This document shows positions 17,602-25,254 of a stretch of 29,330 nt of DNA, one piece after another. The translations under genes and the position numbers were made by a program. The notes under the pieces are model-generated. The model was not told the origin of the DNA and did not search any database. It saw nothing but the letters and a program-made list of their open reading frames with translations. Where the stretch lies: positions 1-29,330 of the IMG/VR virus record IMGVR_UViG_3300045125_000037. One strand, given 5' to 3'. Position 1 is the stretch's first letter. Each line of letters begins with the position of its first letter. This DNA is from a virus.

Positions 17602-17791
17602 CGTGACGACGTGACAACCCAAATGCATATGAGCCATATATTTAATACAGTGATATTCACCCCCAAAAAGTTGATTTTGAGTCGTCACGTTGTCACGGAA
17701 ACACAAGAAACCCAATACTGACGGGGCTTATAGGCGTGACAACTACCCCTTTTGGGGTTGTCACGGGTTGTCACTGTCACGAGTTGTCACG
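17602..17791. repeat. Intergenic cluster of CGTGACAAC/GTTGTCACG repeats; origin or operator candidate
   Basis: Copies are at 17602 (CGTGACGAC), 17610 (CGTGACAAC) and 17735 (CGTGACAAC) in the forward sense. In the reverse sense they are at 17681 (GTCGTCACG), 17689 (GTTGTCACG), 17757 (GTTGTCACG), 17767 (GTTGTCACT) and 17783 (GTTGTCACG), with a partial copy at 17775. Together with the three copies inside the gene, this makes eleven within 410 bases. The 17552-17822 interval holds no gene. An AT-rich stretch (17792-17850) follows directly, as expected of a duplex-unwinding element. Confidence 0.78.
17735..17765. repeat. Long hairpin formed by two opposing repeats
   Basis: CGTGACAAC (17735-17743) and GTTGTCACG (17757-17765) are perfect reverse complements. 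The inner CCCC (17746-17749) and GGGG (17754-17757) can extend the stem with a small bulge and TTTT loop. There is no T-run after it, so it is more likely a cruciform or protein site than a terminator. Confidence 0.65.
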
Positions 17792-17816
17792 CATTAGAAT
17801 TAATTTAATATATTTG
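17784..17816 (+). promoter_or_regulatory. Possible promoter for the primase-helicase operon
   Basis: TATATTTG at 17809-17816 is a perfect -7 element. The nearest TTG (17784-17786) lies 22 bases upstream, longer than the usual 19. It falls inside the last GTTGTCACG repeat, so a protein bound there would affect polymerase. The leader to the ATG at 17823 would be nearly absent. Uncorrected indels may have altered the spacing. Confidence 0.4.
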
Positions 17817-17822
17817 CACCCT

Positions 17823-20184
17823 ATGTATAACCCTTATATATCAATTTTCAAGAGTCTCTACAATAGTAAAGAGACACCATTCTCTATTAAGGCAATAGAG
17901 GTAGCATAACAGAATACAGGTAGGCACACCTGATTTAATTACTAAGATAAAGCCATCCGCAAGGGTAACAATGAGCTCAAGAACAGCCTATATGGCTATC
18001 ATGTTCAATGGTACCTTCAGTGAACGGAAGGATGATGGACTTGTTGAGCACTCTAGGTCTTTGTATCCTGGACTTTGACAAGTACCCCGATGCTGATACC
18101 ATAGGCGAAGCAGAACGGAAGAGGCTCATTGAAGATAAGTATACCTATATGCTTTTCACCTCACCCAGTGGTAAGGGCCTCAAGGTAGTGATTAGGATAC
18201 CTCAATGTGACAAGGTTGAACACCGGAGGAGATTCAGCCACTATGAGCAGTACATCAACAGTGAGTACTTTGACACCTCCAACAAGAATGTGAGCAGGGT
18301 GTGCTTTGAGTCCTACTGACCCCGAGGCCTATCTCAATGAATTTGCAACGAGTTTACACAGGTATCATTGAGGATACAGGGTACCACCGTAGTGAATACA
18401 CCCCCAAGGTGGTGATAACCAACGAGAACAGGATCATTGAGAAGATACTCAAGTTCAACCATGGTGAATTTAAGGAAGGAAATAGGGCTAACTGGATCTA
18501 CAAGGTAGCCTGCTGCCTATGTGAGTACTCTATTCCCCTTAGTACTGCGGAAAATACACTGCTGCAATTCACGCAGGAAGGCTTTGGAGCTACCGAGATA
18601 ACCAATACCATTAGGAATGCATACAAGCAGGCTCAGTTTGGCCTTAAAGTGTTTGAGGATGTAGAAGCCATCCAAGGGATAAAGGCTAAATTAAAGGAGG
18701 GAATTGCTCCCGAGGATATCAGTAAGCAGTTAAGTGTATCTAAGGATGATATTAAGGCCATCCAAAAGGAGGAGGACATCTTTTGGGAGGTAAAAAAAGA
18801 CACTGGTAATATCATACCCAACAAGTATGCGGCATGGTTGCACAAGCAAGGCTTTGCTAAGTACTACCCTGAGCGTTCAAATAACCCCCTTTCGTGTACA
18901 TAACAGAGAATAAGGTCCAAGAGAGCTCAGTTGAGAAGATAAAGGACCATGTACTAACCTATCTAATGGAGCAGGGAGCTGATGGATGTGTACAACCACT
19001 GTGCTAAGAGCTCACAACTATTCACACCTGTGGCACCTCAATATGCTTGACTCCATTGATATGCGTATCCTGCAGGACTCGCAAGACCGAGTGCTACCTC
19101 CCATTCACCAATGGGGTGGCAGTGATCACTAAGAACAAGGTCAAGCTCATCAGCTACATTGATATTGATGGATACATCTGGCGATGACCAAATAATACCA
19201 AGGGAGTTCAAGGTTGAGAATACCTACGAGAATAACTTTCAGGATTTCGTCAACAAGATAGCAGGCACAGGACCCTAACCGAATCAAGTCAATGAGGACC
19301 ACCATAGGGTACCTGCTCCATACCTACAAGGACAAGGCAGACCAAAAGGCAGTGATTATTCAATCGATGAAGAGATAGACGATAACCCTAATGGAGGGGA
19401 GTGGTAAGTCACTAATGCTCACAGCCCTTGGCCACATCCGAAAGATTGTGAAGATAGACGGTAAGATGTTCAACCCAGGTAAGAATGATTTTGTCTATTC
19501 AAGGGTGAACCCCTGATACACAGGTATTGGCCTTTGATGATGTTGAAAGCACTTCAATCTTTGAGCAGTTATTCTCACTCATCACGGAGGGCATCCCTGT
19601 CAACAGGAAGAACAAGGATGAGTACTACATCCCATACGAGCGAAGCCCTAAGATAGTCATCACCACCAACTACGTGATTAGCAGGAGCAGGTGGAAGCCA
19701 CGACAGGTGAGGAGGCATGAGGTTGAGTTCAACCAATACTTCAATGCTAACCATAGCCCCATTGATGAGTATGGTGTGCAAGCTATTCGACCAATGGACC
19801 ACATGAGGAGTGGAGCTACTTTGACAATTACATGATTGGCAATATCAAGTACTACTTTGAGCATGGCCTATTCCAAACCACAGGTATCAACAGCGACATC
19901 AAGAAGCTCATCCAAAACACCTGCAAGGAGTTCTATGACTTTGTTGAGGACACACCACTGATAGCAGATGGTAAACACTTGCACCGGTACAAGGGGCTCA
20001 TGATGCAATTCCAAGAGGAAACCAACAGCTTCAAGGACCTCAAGCCTCAAGTATTCTCCCGATGGATTGACTGCTATGCAACCCACATGAAATATAAATT
20101 AACTAAACACCGTAACCATGAAGGCGCCATTTTTATCTTACCCCTACTGCTCCTAACAGGATGCAGGACAGCACAGAAGTGTGA
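17823..20184 (+). CDS. VirE-N/BT4734-type primase fused to a D5-like helicase (about 780 aa)
   Basis: This protein should prime and unwind phage DNA. ATG at 17823 gives MYNPYISIFKSLYNSKETPF. The VirE-N domain shows MFNGTFSERKDDGLVEHS, then CILDFDKYPDAD, LFTSPSGKGLKVVIRIPQC and SRVCFESYDPEAYLN. A middle region (18420-18900) precedes a superfamily 3-like ATPase: Walker A is GGSGKSLMLTALG (about 19395), Walker B is VLAFDDVE (19526), and a sensor strand is KIVITTNYVIS (19650). The end, WIDCYATHMKYKLTKHRNHE, then FYLTPTAPNRMQDSTEV, stops at 20182-20184. Shifts are frequent, for example near 17910, 18045, 18318, 18895, 18985, 19080, 19185, 19270, 19370, 19510, 19690 and 19780. Confidence 0.83.
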
Positions 20185-20332
20185 TGCATGTATGAGTCAG
20201 TATGATTACATCCAAGTGCTTGGATACACCGATATTGTTCCTACCTTTGGTGAGGATGAGATACACCTGCCACCATGTGAGTATATCATTAAGGCATGGA
20301 AGGGGGAGGAGTGTTGTATATCTACGCTATGA
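20118..20332 (+). CDS. Candidate small lipoprotein overlapping the primase-helicase 3' end (about 70 aa)
   Basis: From ATG at 20118, restoring one base near 20125 gives MK followed by AIFILPLLLLTGCRTAQ, a compact type II signal peptide with lipobox LTGC. The mature part reads KCDACMSQYDYIQVLGYTDI, then PPCEYIIKAWKGEECC, rich in cysteine pairs. The stop at 20330-20332 overlaps the nuclease ATG as ATGA, the usual join in this genome, which supports a real gene. It overlaps the end of the primase-helicase gene by about 67 bases in another frame. Function is unknown. A phage lipoprotein made early could block superinfection at the envelope, as known for other phages; this is inference. Confidence 0.55.
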
Positions 20333-20783
20333 ACAAAGAACACATAAATAAACTACACGAGCTGAAGGTCAAGAAACTACTTGACAAGTGCCCACATTAC
20401 CCCCAAGACTACATTATGAAAAGAAAATATACCGACTCCACGGCCAATGGACTGACCAAGGCAATCTGCGACTGGATAAACCTGCATGGATATCAAGCTG
20501 AACGTATCAACACCATGGGTGTGGCACGTACTAAGTACCGCACATGATGGATCAGTGGCAGGCATCCAATGGACTAAGGGCACCTCAACAGCAGGGAGTG
20601 CTGATATATCGGCTACCATTAAAGGCAGAAGTGTTAAGATAGAGGTCAAGATAGGCAAAGATAGGCAGAGTGAAGCACAGAAAAAGTACCAGTAAAATGA
20701 TTGAGAGGGCAGGGGGTGTGTATATTATCGCAAAAAATTTCGACGATTTTGTTGAATGGTACAATAATTTTGTATCTTTGTAA
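20329..20783 (+). CDS. VRR-type (PD-(D/E)XK) nuclease (about 150 aa)
   Basis: ATG at 20329 gives MNKEHINKLHELKVKKLLDK, then YTDSTANGLTKAICDWINLH and GYQAERINTMGVAR. After a shift near 20540 it continues HDGSVAGIQWTKGTSTAGSA, DISATIKGRSVKIEVKIGKD and RQSEAQKKYQ. Another shift near 20695 leads to MIERAGGVYIIAKNFDDFVE, with stop at 20781-20783. G-S-A-D-I and I-E-V-K give the D...ExK catalytic set of VRR-Nuc enzymes, with Q near S-E-A-Q. Such nucleases in phages may resolve branched DNA. It is about the usual length for phage stand-alone VRR-Nuc proteins. Its end overlaps the next promoter. Confidence 0.83.
20752..20780 (+). promoter_or_regulatory. Probable promoter for the recombination genes
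   Basis: TTG at 20752-20754 and TATCTTTG at 20773-20780 are separated by 18 bases, one fewer than the Bacteroidota consensus. It lies in the last codons of the nuclease gene and 23 bases before the ERF start, in an AT-rich patch. Confidence 0.55.
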
Positions 20784-20802
20784 AAATTAAACACTATATC
20801 TT

Positions 20803-21339
20803 ATGACAACAAGAGCAAAAAAGAGGAGGTAGCACCTCAGGCGAACAGCCTAAACATCTACCAAAAGCTACACTTGGCTAAGCAGTCAATGGGTAAGGTC
20901 ATTAAGAATGCCACAAACCCCCATTTGAAGCGTAACTATGCCGACATCAACAGCATCATTGATACGGTGGAGCCTATCCTGTTGGACCATGGCCTGCTAT
21001 TGATACAGCCTGTTAAGGATGATAAGGTCTACACCATAGTGGTTGACATTGAGAATGGTGATAGATTTGAGTCCTTCATGCAGTTACCGGTCATTACCGA
21101 TGCACAGAAGCTCGGTGGTGCCATTACTTACTTCCGTAGGTACACACTTGTATCTCTCCTTTCCCTGCAAGCTGTGGATGATGATGGCCATGAGGCTTCA
21201 AGAGCACCCAAGACTAAGCCTATCCATCACTGCTGATAGATTTGCCAATGCATTGAAAGCCATCCAAGAAGGAAGGTACACCAATGAGGAGCTGAGAGCT
21301 ACCTATTCACTTACTAAAGAACAGGAGGCACAGCTATGA
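20803..21339 (+). CDS. erf: ERF-family single-strand annealing recombinase (about 178 aa)
   Basis: ERF proteins anneal complementary single strands during phage recombination and genome circularisation. ATG at 20803 gives MTTRAKK. After a shift near 20822 comes EEVAPQANSLNIYQKLHLAK, then QSMGKVIKNATNPHLKRNYA, DINSIIDTVEPILLDHGLLL, KLGGAITYFRRYTLVSLLSL and QAVDDDGHEA. The NP-x(4)-YAD/I...VEPIL and GGAITY-RRY-L motifs are the family hallmarks. A second shift near 21225 leads to TADRFANALKAIQEG and the stop at 21337-21339, which overlaps the exonuclease ATG. It forms an annealase-exonuclease pair with the next gene. Confidence 0.87.
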
Positions 21340-21955
21340 AATTCCGAGCATCACAATTAGGCAAGATAATGACTCTCCAGGACTAAGGGGGAGGCATTAG
21401 GACAAACAGCTAAGACCTATATCATTGAGAAGGCTAAGGAGGATTTCTATGGGTACCGTACTCAACTCATGAATAAGTACGTTCTGAAGGGCTTAGAGCA
21501 GGAACAGGACAGTATTGACTTACTCAATGGGGTAAGGTTCCAAAAGTACATTAAAAACGAGCAGACGGCAGAAAACAGAGTATCTTACCGGATGCTGTGA
21601 TATCATTACCGAGGATAGCATCATTGACATCAAGAGCTCATGGTCCTTGGAGACTTTTCCATCTACCATCCTATGAGCTCAAGGACCTGAACGACTATGA
21701 GTGGCAGGGCCGTGCTTATATGTGGCTGTACGATAAGCCTACCTTTGAGCTGTGCTATGTGATGGTGAGCACTCACCCTGAGCTACTGAGTCAGTATGAC
21801 CCCATTGACATCCATGAGGTAGATCACATTGACCCTGTTAAGCGTATTACTTCCATCACCTTTGAGACGTGATAAGGAGATAGAGATAAAGATGCAGGAG
21901 CAGTTGACTTGTCGCGAGCCTGTTCTATGACCAAGTATATAACCCAATTAAATAA
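21336..21955 (+). CDS. YqaJ/lambda-exonuclease-like nuclease (about 205 aa)
   Basis: The enzyme should resect double-stranded ends to feed the annealing protein. ATG at 21336 gives MKFRASQLGKIMT. After a shift near 21380 come TKGEALGQTAKTYIIEKAKE, FQKYIKNEQTAENEYLTGCC and DIITEDSIIDIKSSWSLETF, then DYEWQGRAYMWLYDK. D-I-I...D-I-K-S-S-W is the D...ExK-like core (here D-x-K), and W-Q-x-x-A-Y-M is the conserved helix of YqaJ-type recombinases. It ends FYDQVYNPIK at TAA 21953-21955. Shifts lie near 21380, 21570, 21660 and 21865. Confidence 0.78.
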
Positions 21956-21961
21956 CAAATA

Positions 21962-22234
21962 ATGACACAAGAACAATTCTACCGTGAGGCCTGCCTTAGA
22001 GCAATGGAGGGCCTCCTTGTCTGCATCAGGGCATTACCGTGATGAGCTAATTGGCTAACCCATGTGAATACGTTGCCAATCGTCGCACGTCACTATGCCA
22101 CTGAGCTCACTGAGCAGGTGTATGGTGGTGGAGTGCAATGGGATGAGATAACGCATAAATGTGGATTGCAGAATGGTTGTAATGGGATAAGTTGCCATCA
22201 CTGTAATACACCGAATGATTTTACAGTAAAATAG
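21962..22234 (+). CDS. Protein of unknown function with a cysteine cluster (about 90 aa)
   Basis: ATG at 21962 follows the exonuclease stop by six bases. With two compensating shifts (about 22018 and 22055) the product reads MTQEQFYREACLRAMEGLL, SASGHYRDELIG, then VNTLPIVARHYATELTEQVY and HKCGLQNGCNGISCHHC, with stop at 22232-22234. The C-x(5)-C-x(4)-C-H-H-C end could bind zinc. I do not recognise the family. Its tail runs into the first copy of a 13-base direct repeat, which may regulate the next gene. Confidence 0.5.
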
Positions 22235-22299
22235 TGCAATTTATACCACTTTATGGTATAACTTGTAAGATAATACCAAAAAAGTAGTAAAATAGTGCA
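22226..22299. repeat. 13-base direct repeats flanking a hairpin upstream of an AT-rich gene
   Basis: GTAAAATAGTGCA occurs at 22226-22238 and again at 22287-22299. Between them, TTATACCA (22241-22248) and TGGTATAA (22254-22261) form an eight-base perfect inverted repeat with a five-base loop. This gene-free stretch (22235-22311) precedes a gene of unusual composition. It could be an operator region or the trace of an inserted cassette. Confidence 0.65.
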
Positions 22300-22311
22300 T
22301 TATATAACACA

Positions 22312-22578
22312 ATGAAAAAACAAACAGCAGTAGAGTGGCTATATGAACAATTATACGTGATTAACACCATTGCAAGATAATACGTTCAGATTAATGAATG
22401 TTATGAACAAGCCAAAGAAATGGAGAAGAAGCAGAAAAAAGATTTAGTTATTGGCACTTACATTGACTTAAAGATAAAAGATTATAAGTTGCCTTATGGA
22501 ATGAAGTATCTTGATAAAATTTCTGAATTAGAAGAAGAAGCAAACAAATACTACAACGAAACATTTAAACAAGAATAA
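22312..22578 (+). CDS. Small AT-rich conserved phage protein of unknown function (about 88 aa)
   Basis: ATG at 22312 gives MKKQTAVEWLYEQLYVINT. After a disrupted spot near 22375, the frame yields YVQINECYEQAKEMEKKQKK, then DLVIGTYIDLKIKDY and EEEANKYYNETFKQE, with stop at 22576-22578. The QTAVEWL...EQ opening and YYNETFK ending are shared by many small phage proteins of Bacteroidota, of unknown role. Its DNA is much richer in A+T than either neighbour, with AAA, GAA and TTA codons dominating, which suggests a separate origin. Confidence 0.62.
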
Positions 22579-22580
22579 CA

Positions 22581-22805
22581 ATGAAAGCAACACTGGAATT
22601 TAACCTGCCCGATGATTACCATGAGTGGGATATGGCAGTGCACGGAGCTAAGATGTATCAAGCCATGCATGAGTTTTCCCAAGAGCTCCGTATCATGTGG
22701 AAGTATCGTGAGTACCAAACCGAGGATGAGTATGCCATTGTGGAGTCCATACGGGACAAGTTCTATGAGATACTGAATGAGCACAACATTAACCTAAACC
22801 AATGA
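22581..22805 (+). CDS. Conserved phage protein of unknown function (74 aa)
   Basis: ATG at 22581 lies two bases after the previous stop, and the frame is intact. The product reads MKATLEFNLPDDYHEWDMAV, HGAKMYQAMHEFSQELRIMW and continues to YEILNEHNINL. I recall this pattern (KATLEFNLPDD...A.....LW....R...K...L.EH.I) in many phage replication regions, where it has no assigned function. The helical, acidic C-terminal half may mediate protein binding. The stop overlaps the next ATG as ATGA. Confidence 0.65.
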   Translation: MKATLEFNLPDDYHEWDMAVHGAKMYQAMHEFSQELRIMWKYREYQTEDEYAIVESIRDKFYEILNEHNINLNQ

Positions 22806-23051
22806 GATACCTGATAATAGCACTGAGTGCACTGATAATTGAGATATGTTCCACCTTCTACATTAGATACGTGGCAGAAGGTAACCCCACCGCCATGTTG
22901 TTCTTTGCAGGTATTGGTCCGTTCCTTGGGCTTACCCTTCATTGGTTACATGGTGGAGTCTAAGACATGGACCGAGAGGCTCAAGCAAGCACTTGCACTG
23001 TCAGTGGGCTATCAGGTAGGATGTTTAATTGTAATCTATATAATAAAATAA
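22802..23051 (+). CDS. Small membrane protein (about 82 aa)
   Basis: ATG at 22802 gives MRYLIIALSALIIEICSTFY, then IRYVAEGNPTAMLFFAGIGP and, after a shift near 22928, FLGLPFIGYMVESKTW and ALALSVGYQVGCLIVIYIIK. There are three hydrophobic stretches, so it is an integral inner-membrane protein. I have seen this family in the replication regions of Bacteroidota phages, without a known role. Position away from the lysis cassette argues against a second holin. It may act on the host envelope early in infection. Confidence 0.65.
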
Positions 23052-23053
23052 AT

Positions 23054-23397
23054 ATGAGTGATTTCAAAGGAGAGGTGGTATTCGTTACCCCTACAACAAC
23101 AGTGAGCGACAAGTTCAAAAGAGAGATATAACCCTGAAGTCTCAGGATGAGTATCCGCAGTACATTACCTTCCAATTAGTACAGGACAAGTGTGACCTTA
23201 GCTTAATAACCTCAAGCCCGGGGATGTGGTAGAGCTCAAGTACAACCTTCGAGGCCGTAGATGGGAGGCACAGGATGGCACCATCAAGTACTTCAACACC
23301 ATCGAGGCATGGACCATGAGCCTCAGTGCCTCTGCTCCCTGCTCCTGTTCAAAACAAGTCGAAAAAGAATGAAGACACTGACGATCTACCTTTCTGA
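23054..23397 (+). CDS. DUF3127-type single-stranded-DNA-binding protein with an SSB-like DDLPF tail
   Basis: It should coat single-stranded DNA during replication and recombination. ATG at 23054 gives MSDFKGEVVFVTPTTTVSDK. After a shift near 23122 come RDITLKSQDEYPQYITFQLV, QDKCDL and, after another near 23205, LKPGDVVELKYNLRGRRWEA and IKYFNTIEAW, the DUF3127/OB-fold pattern. Following a shift near 23335, the end reads PVQNKSKKNEDTDDLPF with stop at 23395-23397. The acidic DDLPF tip closely matches the bacterial SSB tail (DDIPF) that recruits replication and repair proteins. The neighbours (ERF, YqaJ nuclease) support the role. Confidence 0.78.
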
Positions 23398-23577
23398 GGG
23401 TGAAACCTTGAGTCAATGGGCTGTGAAAACCGCTAACAGTATGCTCAATGACAGATACCGGTTGGTACACCTTATGCACTTGACATGAAGGCTCCTTACC
23501 ATACGGTGAGGAGGTTCGTTGGTGGGGATAACGGTAGCCCTTTGAGGTTCAGGACAAGTTTATTTCGTTATATTTGA
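23369..23577 (+). CDS. Small protein of unknown function overlapping the SSB-like gene (about 68 aa)
   Basis: The ATG at 23369 lies inside the tail-coding part of the SSB-like gene, in another frame. The product reads MKTLTIYLSEGETLSQWAVK and TANSMLNDRYRL. After a shift near 23467 it continues YALDMKAPYHTVRRFVGGDN and GSPLRFRTSLFRYI, stop at 23575-23577. No family is recognised. The basic, aromatic C-terminal half is compatible with nucleic acid binding. The 29-base overlap is longer than usual, so a different start further inside (for example after 23400) cannot be excluded. Confidence 0.45.
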
Positions 23578-23614
23578 AAACCATGTACGGACAACATTCG
23601 TCTATGGGATACAA

Positions 23615-24126
23615 ATGGAGTGGATAAACCAAATAGCTAAGCATCACAAAGAATGGGTGAGGGTAGTCAATACCTTTGGGGAGCAATTCTATGCGGAGGA
23701 TGTGGTTCAAGAGGTCTATATCAGGCTTATGAATTACTCCAGGGAGGAGCAGTGCATAGTGAATGGTGAAATCAATAGAGCCTATATGTATTACGTACTT
23801 AGAAATACTTACTTAATCATCAACAGGAATTACAAGCCTCAGTTTGTGGCTATTGATAATGCCTTTGGATTGGCAAGCAGATAACCCTACACTCCTCGAT
23901 GCCTACAAAGAGCTCTGAAGAGTCCATTGATGGTGAGGTAGCTAAGTGGCACTGGTATGACCAGCGAGTTTGGGACATACACAGGGAGCAACAGCTATCC
24001 ATTAGGAAGATAGCCGATAAGACCAAGATATCAAGCAAGTCTATATTTAATACCCTTAAGTCCTGTAAGCTGAGACTCAAAGAAGCAGTGCAGGATCAAT
24101 GGGATAACTACAAAGAGAATGAGTAA
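23615..24126 (+). CDS. Phage RNA polymerase sigma-like factor (about 170 aa)
   Basis: ATG at 23615 gives MEWINQIAKHHKEWVRVVNT, then FYAEDVVQEVYIRLMNY, the AED-V-Q-E-V-x-x-R-L motif of sigma-70 region 2. The middle, GEINRAYMYYVLRNTYLIIN, follows. After shifts near 23880 and 23920 the C-terminal part reads LSIRKIADKTKISSKSIFNT and LKSCKLRLKEAV, a region 4-like helix-turn-helix. The set resembles the short sigma-like proteins found near the terminase in Bacteroidota phages. It probably helps switch transcription to late genes. The stop lies within the next gene's first codons (24119). Confidence 0.72.
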
Positions 24127-24540
24127 AAGAAAACCAAAAGCAGAGCCAACAGTCACTTGGGAGTTAGGTACAGCAGTCGAGAAAGTAACCACTGTTACCG
24201 GTATCAAGTCACTTGTCAAGCACATGGCAGGTGAAGATTGTGGATGTGATGAGCGTAAAGAGAAGCTCAATGAGTGGAGTGCTAACCTGCAACAGAAAAT
24301 CAACGGGATATTCAAGAGGCCTGTGCAGTCATTAACCCCCGAGGAGTATGCATACCTCGATGATTTCTTTACCAATTACAAGGGGTGGTCAATATCAGCC
24401 AACAGCGTGACCTCTTAGTCATTAACAACAGAGTGTTCTCACAAAAGCTCCAGTACTCCACCTGTGGCTCATGTGTGATATCCATGGTGAACCAACTTAA
24501 AACAGTATACAATGCCTATACCATCCCCACGGAAGAATGA
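24119..24540 (+). CDS. Conserved protein with CGC...CGSC cysteine sites, before the HAD fusion gene (about 138 aa)
   Basis: ATG at 24119 overlaps the sigma-like gene. The product reads MSKRKPKAEPTVTWELGTAV, then VTGIKSLVKHMAGEDCGCDE and RKEKLNEW, followed by PVQSLTPEEYAYLDDFF. After a shift near 24403 it continues QRDLLVINNRVFSQK and STCGSCVISMVNQLKTVY, stop at 24538-24540. The G-x-D-C-G-C-D-E-R-K and C-x-S-C sites probably bind a metal. I recall this family beside terminase genes of Bacteroidota phages, function unknown. Its last 29 bases overlap the next gene. Confidence 0.65.
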
Positions 24541-24944
24541 GAATGAGACAGAGTTCATGCAACGCTGTATGAGTGACTCTAAGATGATCAGTGAGTACCC
24601 AACGGAGCAACGTGTCGCCATCTGTCGGACTGCTTTCAGTGAGCATCTTGCAGGTACTAAGGTATCATTTGACTATGATGGTACCCTAACCAAGGCAAGT
24701 GCAAAAAGAAGAGCCTTAGACCTTATCTCTAAGGGTGTGGATGTCTATATCATTTCAGCCCGTTCAAAGTGCAGGAGAAATGCTCCAAACAGCTAAGAGG
24801 TTAGGTATACCTGAGAGCAGAGTGTATGCAACAGGAAGCAATGAGGCTAAGATAGCCAAGGTCAAAGAGCTCGGTATCACTACCCACTATGACAATAACC
24901 CTAACGTGGTTAGAGCGTTGCCTTATGTTGGTGTTATTATTTGA
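24512..24944 (+). CDS. Small HAD-family phosphatase fused to a phage capsid-type N-terminal motif (about 144 aa)
   Basis: ATG at 24512 gives MPIPSPRKNENETEFMQRCM, then EYPTEQRVAICRTAF. This is the P-x-P...E-x-E-F-x-x-R-C-M...R-x-A-I-C motif often found at the ends of phage head proteins. From residue 50 it reads KVSFDYDGTLTKASAKRRAL (HAD motif I, D-Y-D-G-T), then DVYIISARS (motif II). After a shift near 24768, GEMLQTAKRLGIPESRVYAT and SNEAKIAKVKELGITTHYDN (motif III lysine and motif IV D-N) follow. It may act on nucleotides or nucleic acid ends; the substrate is unknown. It lies 17 bases before the terminase small subunit. Confidence 0.75.
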
Positions 24945-24961
24945 TTAACCATTTTTTACCA

Positions 24962-25254
24962 ATGGCAGAGGAAGTCAAGATATCTAAGAGAGGAGGGGTA
25001 AGGGAAGGCTCAGGGAGAAAACCCAAGGCCGCTGAGATAGCCCTTGCAGAAAAGATGGACCTTGTGGCACCATGTGACCAAGGTACTGACTGCACTCTAC
25101 CACAAGGTACTTGAGGGTGATACTGCCGCCTATCAAGCTGTGGCTTAACTATCGCTTAGGTATGCCTGTTCAAAGAGTGGAGCAAGAGACTAAGGTAGAT
25201 ATCAATAGCTTCAGCATCCGTGATGTAATTGAGTTCAATGATCAAGGCGAGTGA
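24962..25254 (+). CDS. terS: Terminase small subunit (about 97 aa)
   Basis: The small subunit recognises phage DNA for packaging. ATG at 24962 gives MAEEVKISKRGGVREGSGRK and PKAAEIALAEKMDL, where the GG-x-R-E-G-S-G-R-K-P stretch is typical of terminase small subunits. After shifts near 25080 and 25135, VLTALYHKVLEGDTAAIKLW and LNYRLGMPVQRVEQET follow, the usual helical second half. The stop at 25252-25254 overlaps the large-subunit start at 25238 by 17 bases. Confidence 0.78.

Noticed and set aside
15037-17822. Integrase, attachment site or lysogeny repressor in or near the control regions
   Set aside because: No tyrosine or serine recombinase motifs and no repressor-like protein were found; the HTH at 17082 is DnaA-like.
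23541-23576. TATATTTG (23569-23576) before the sigma-like gene as a promoter
   Set aside because: The nearest TTTG (23541-23544) is 24 bases away, well outside the 19-base rule.
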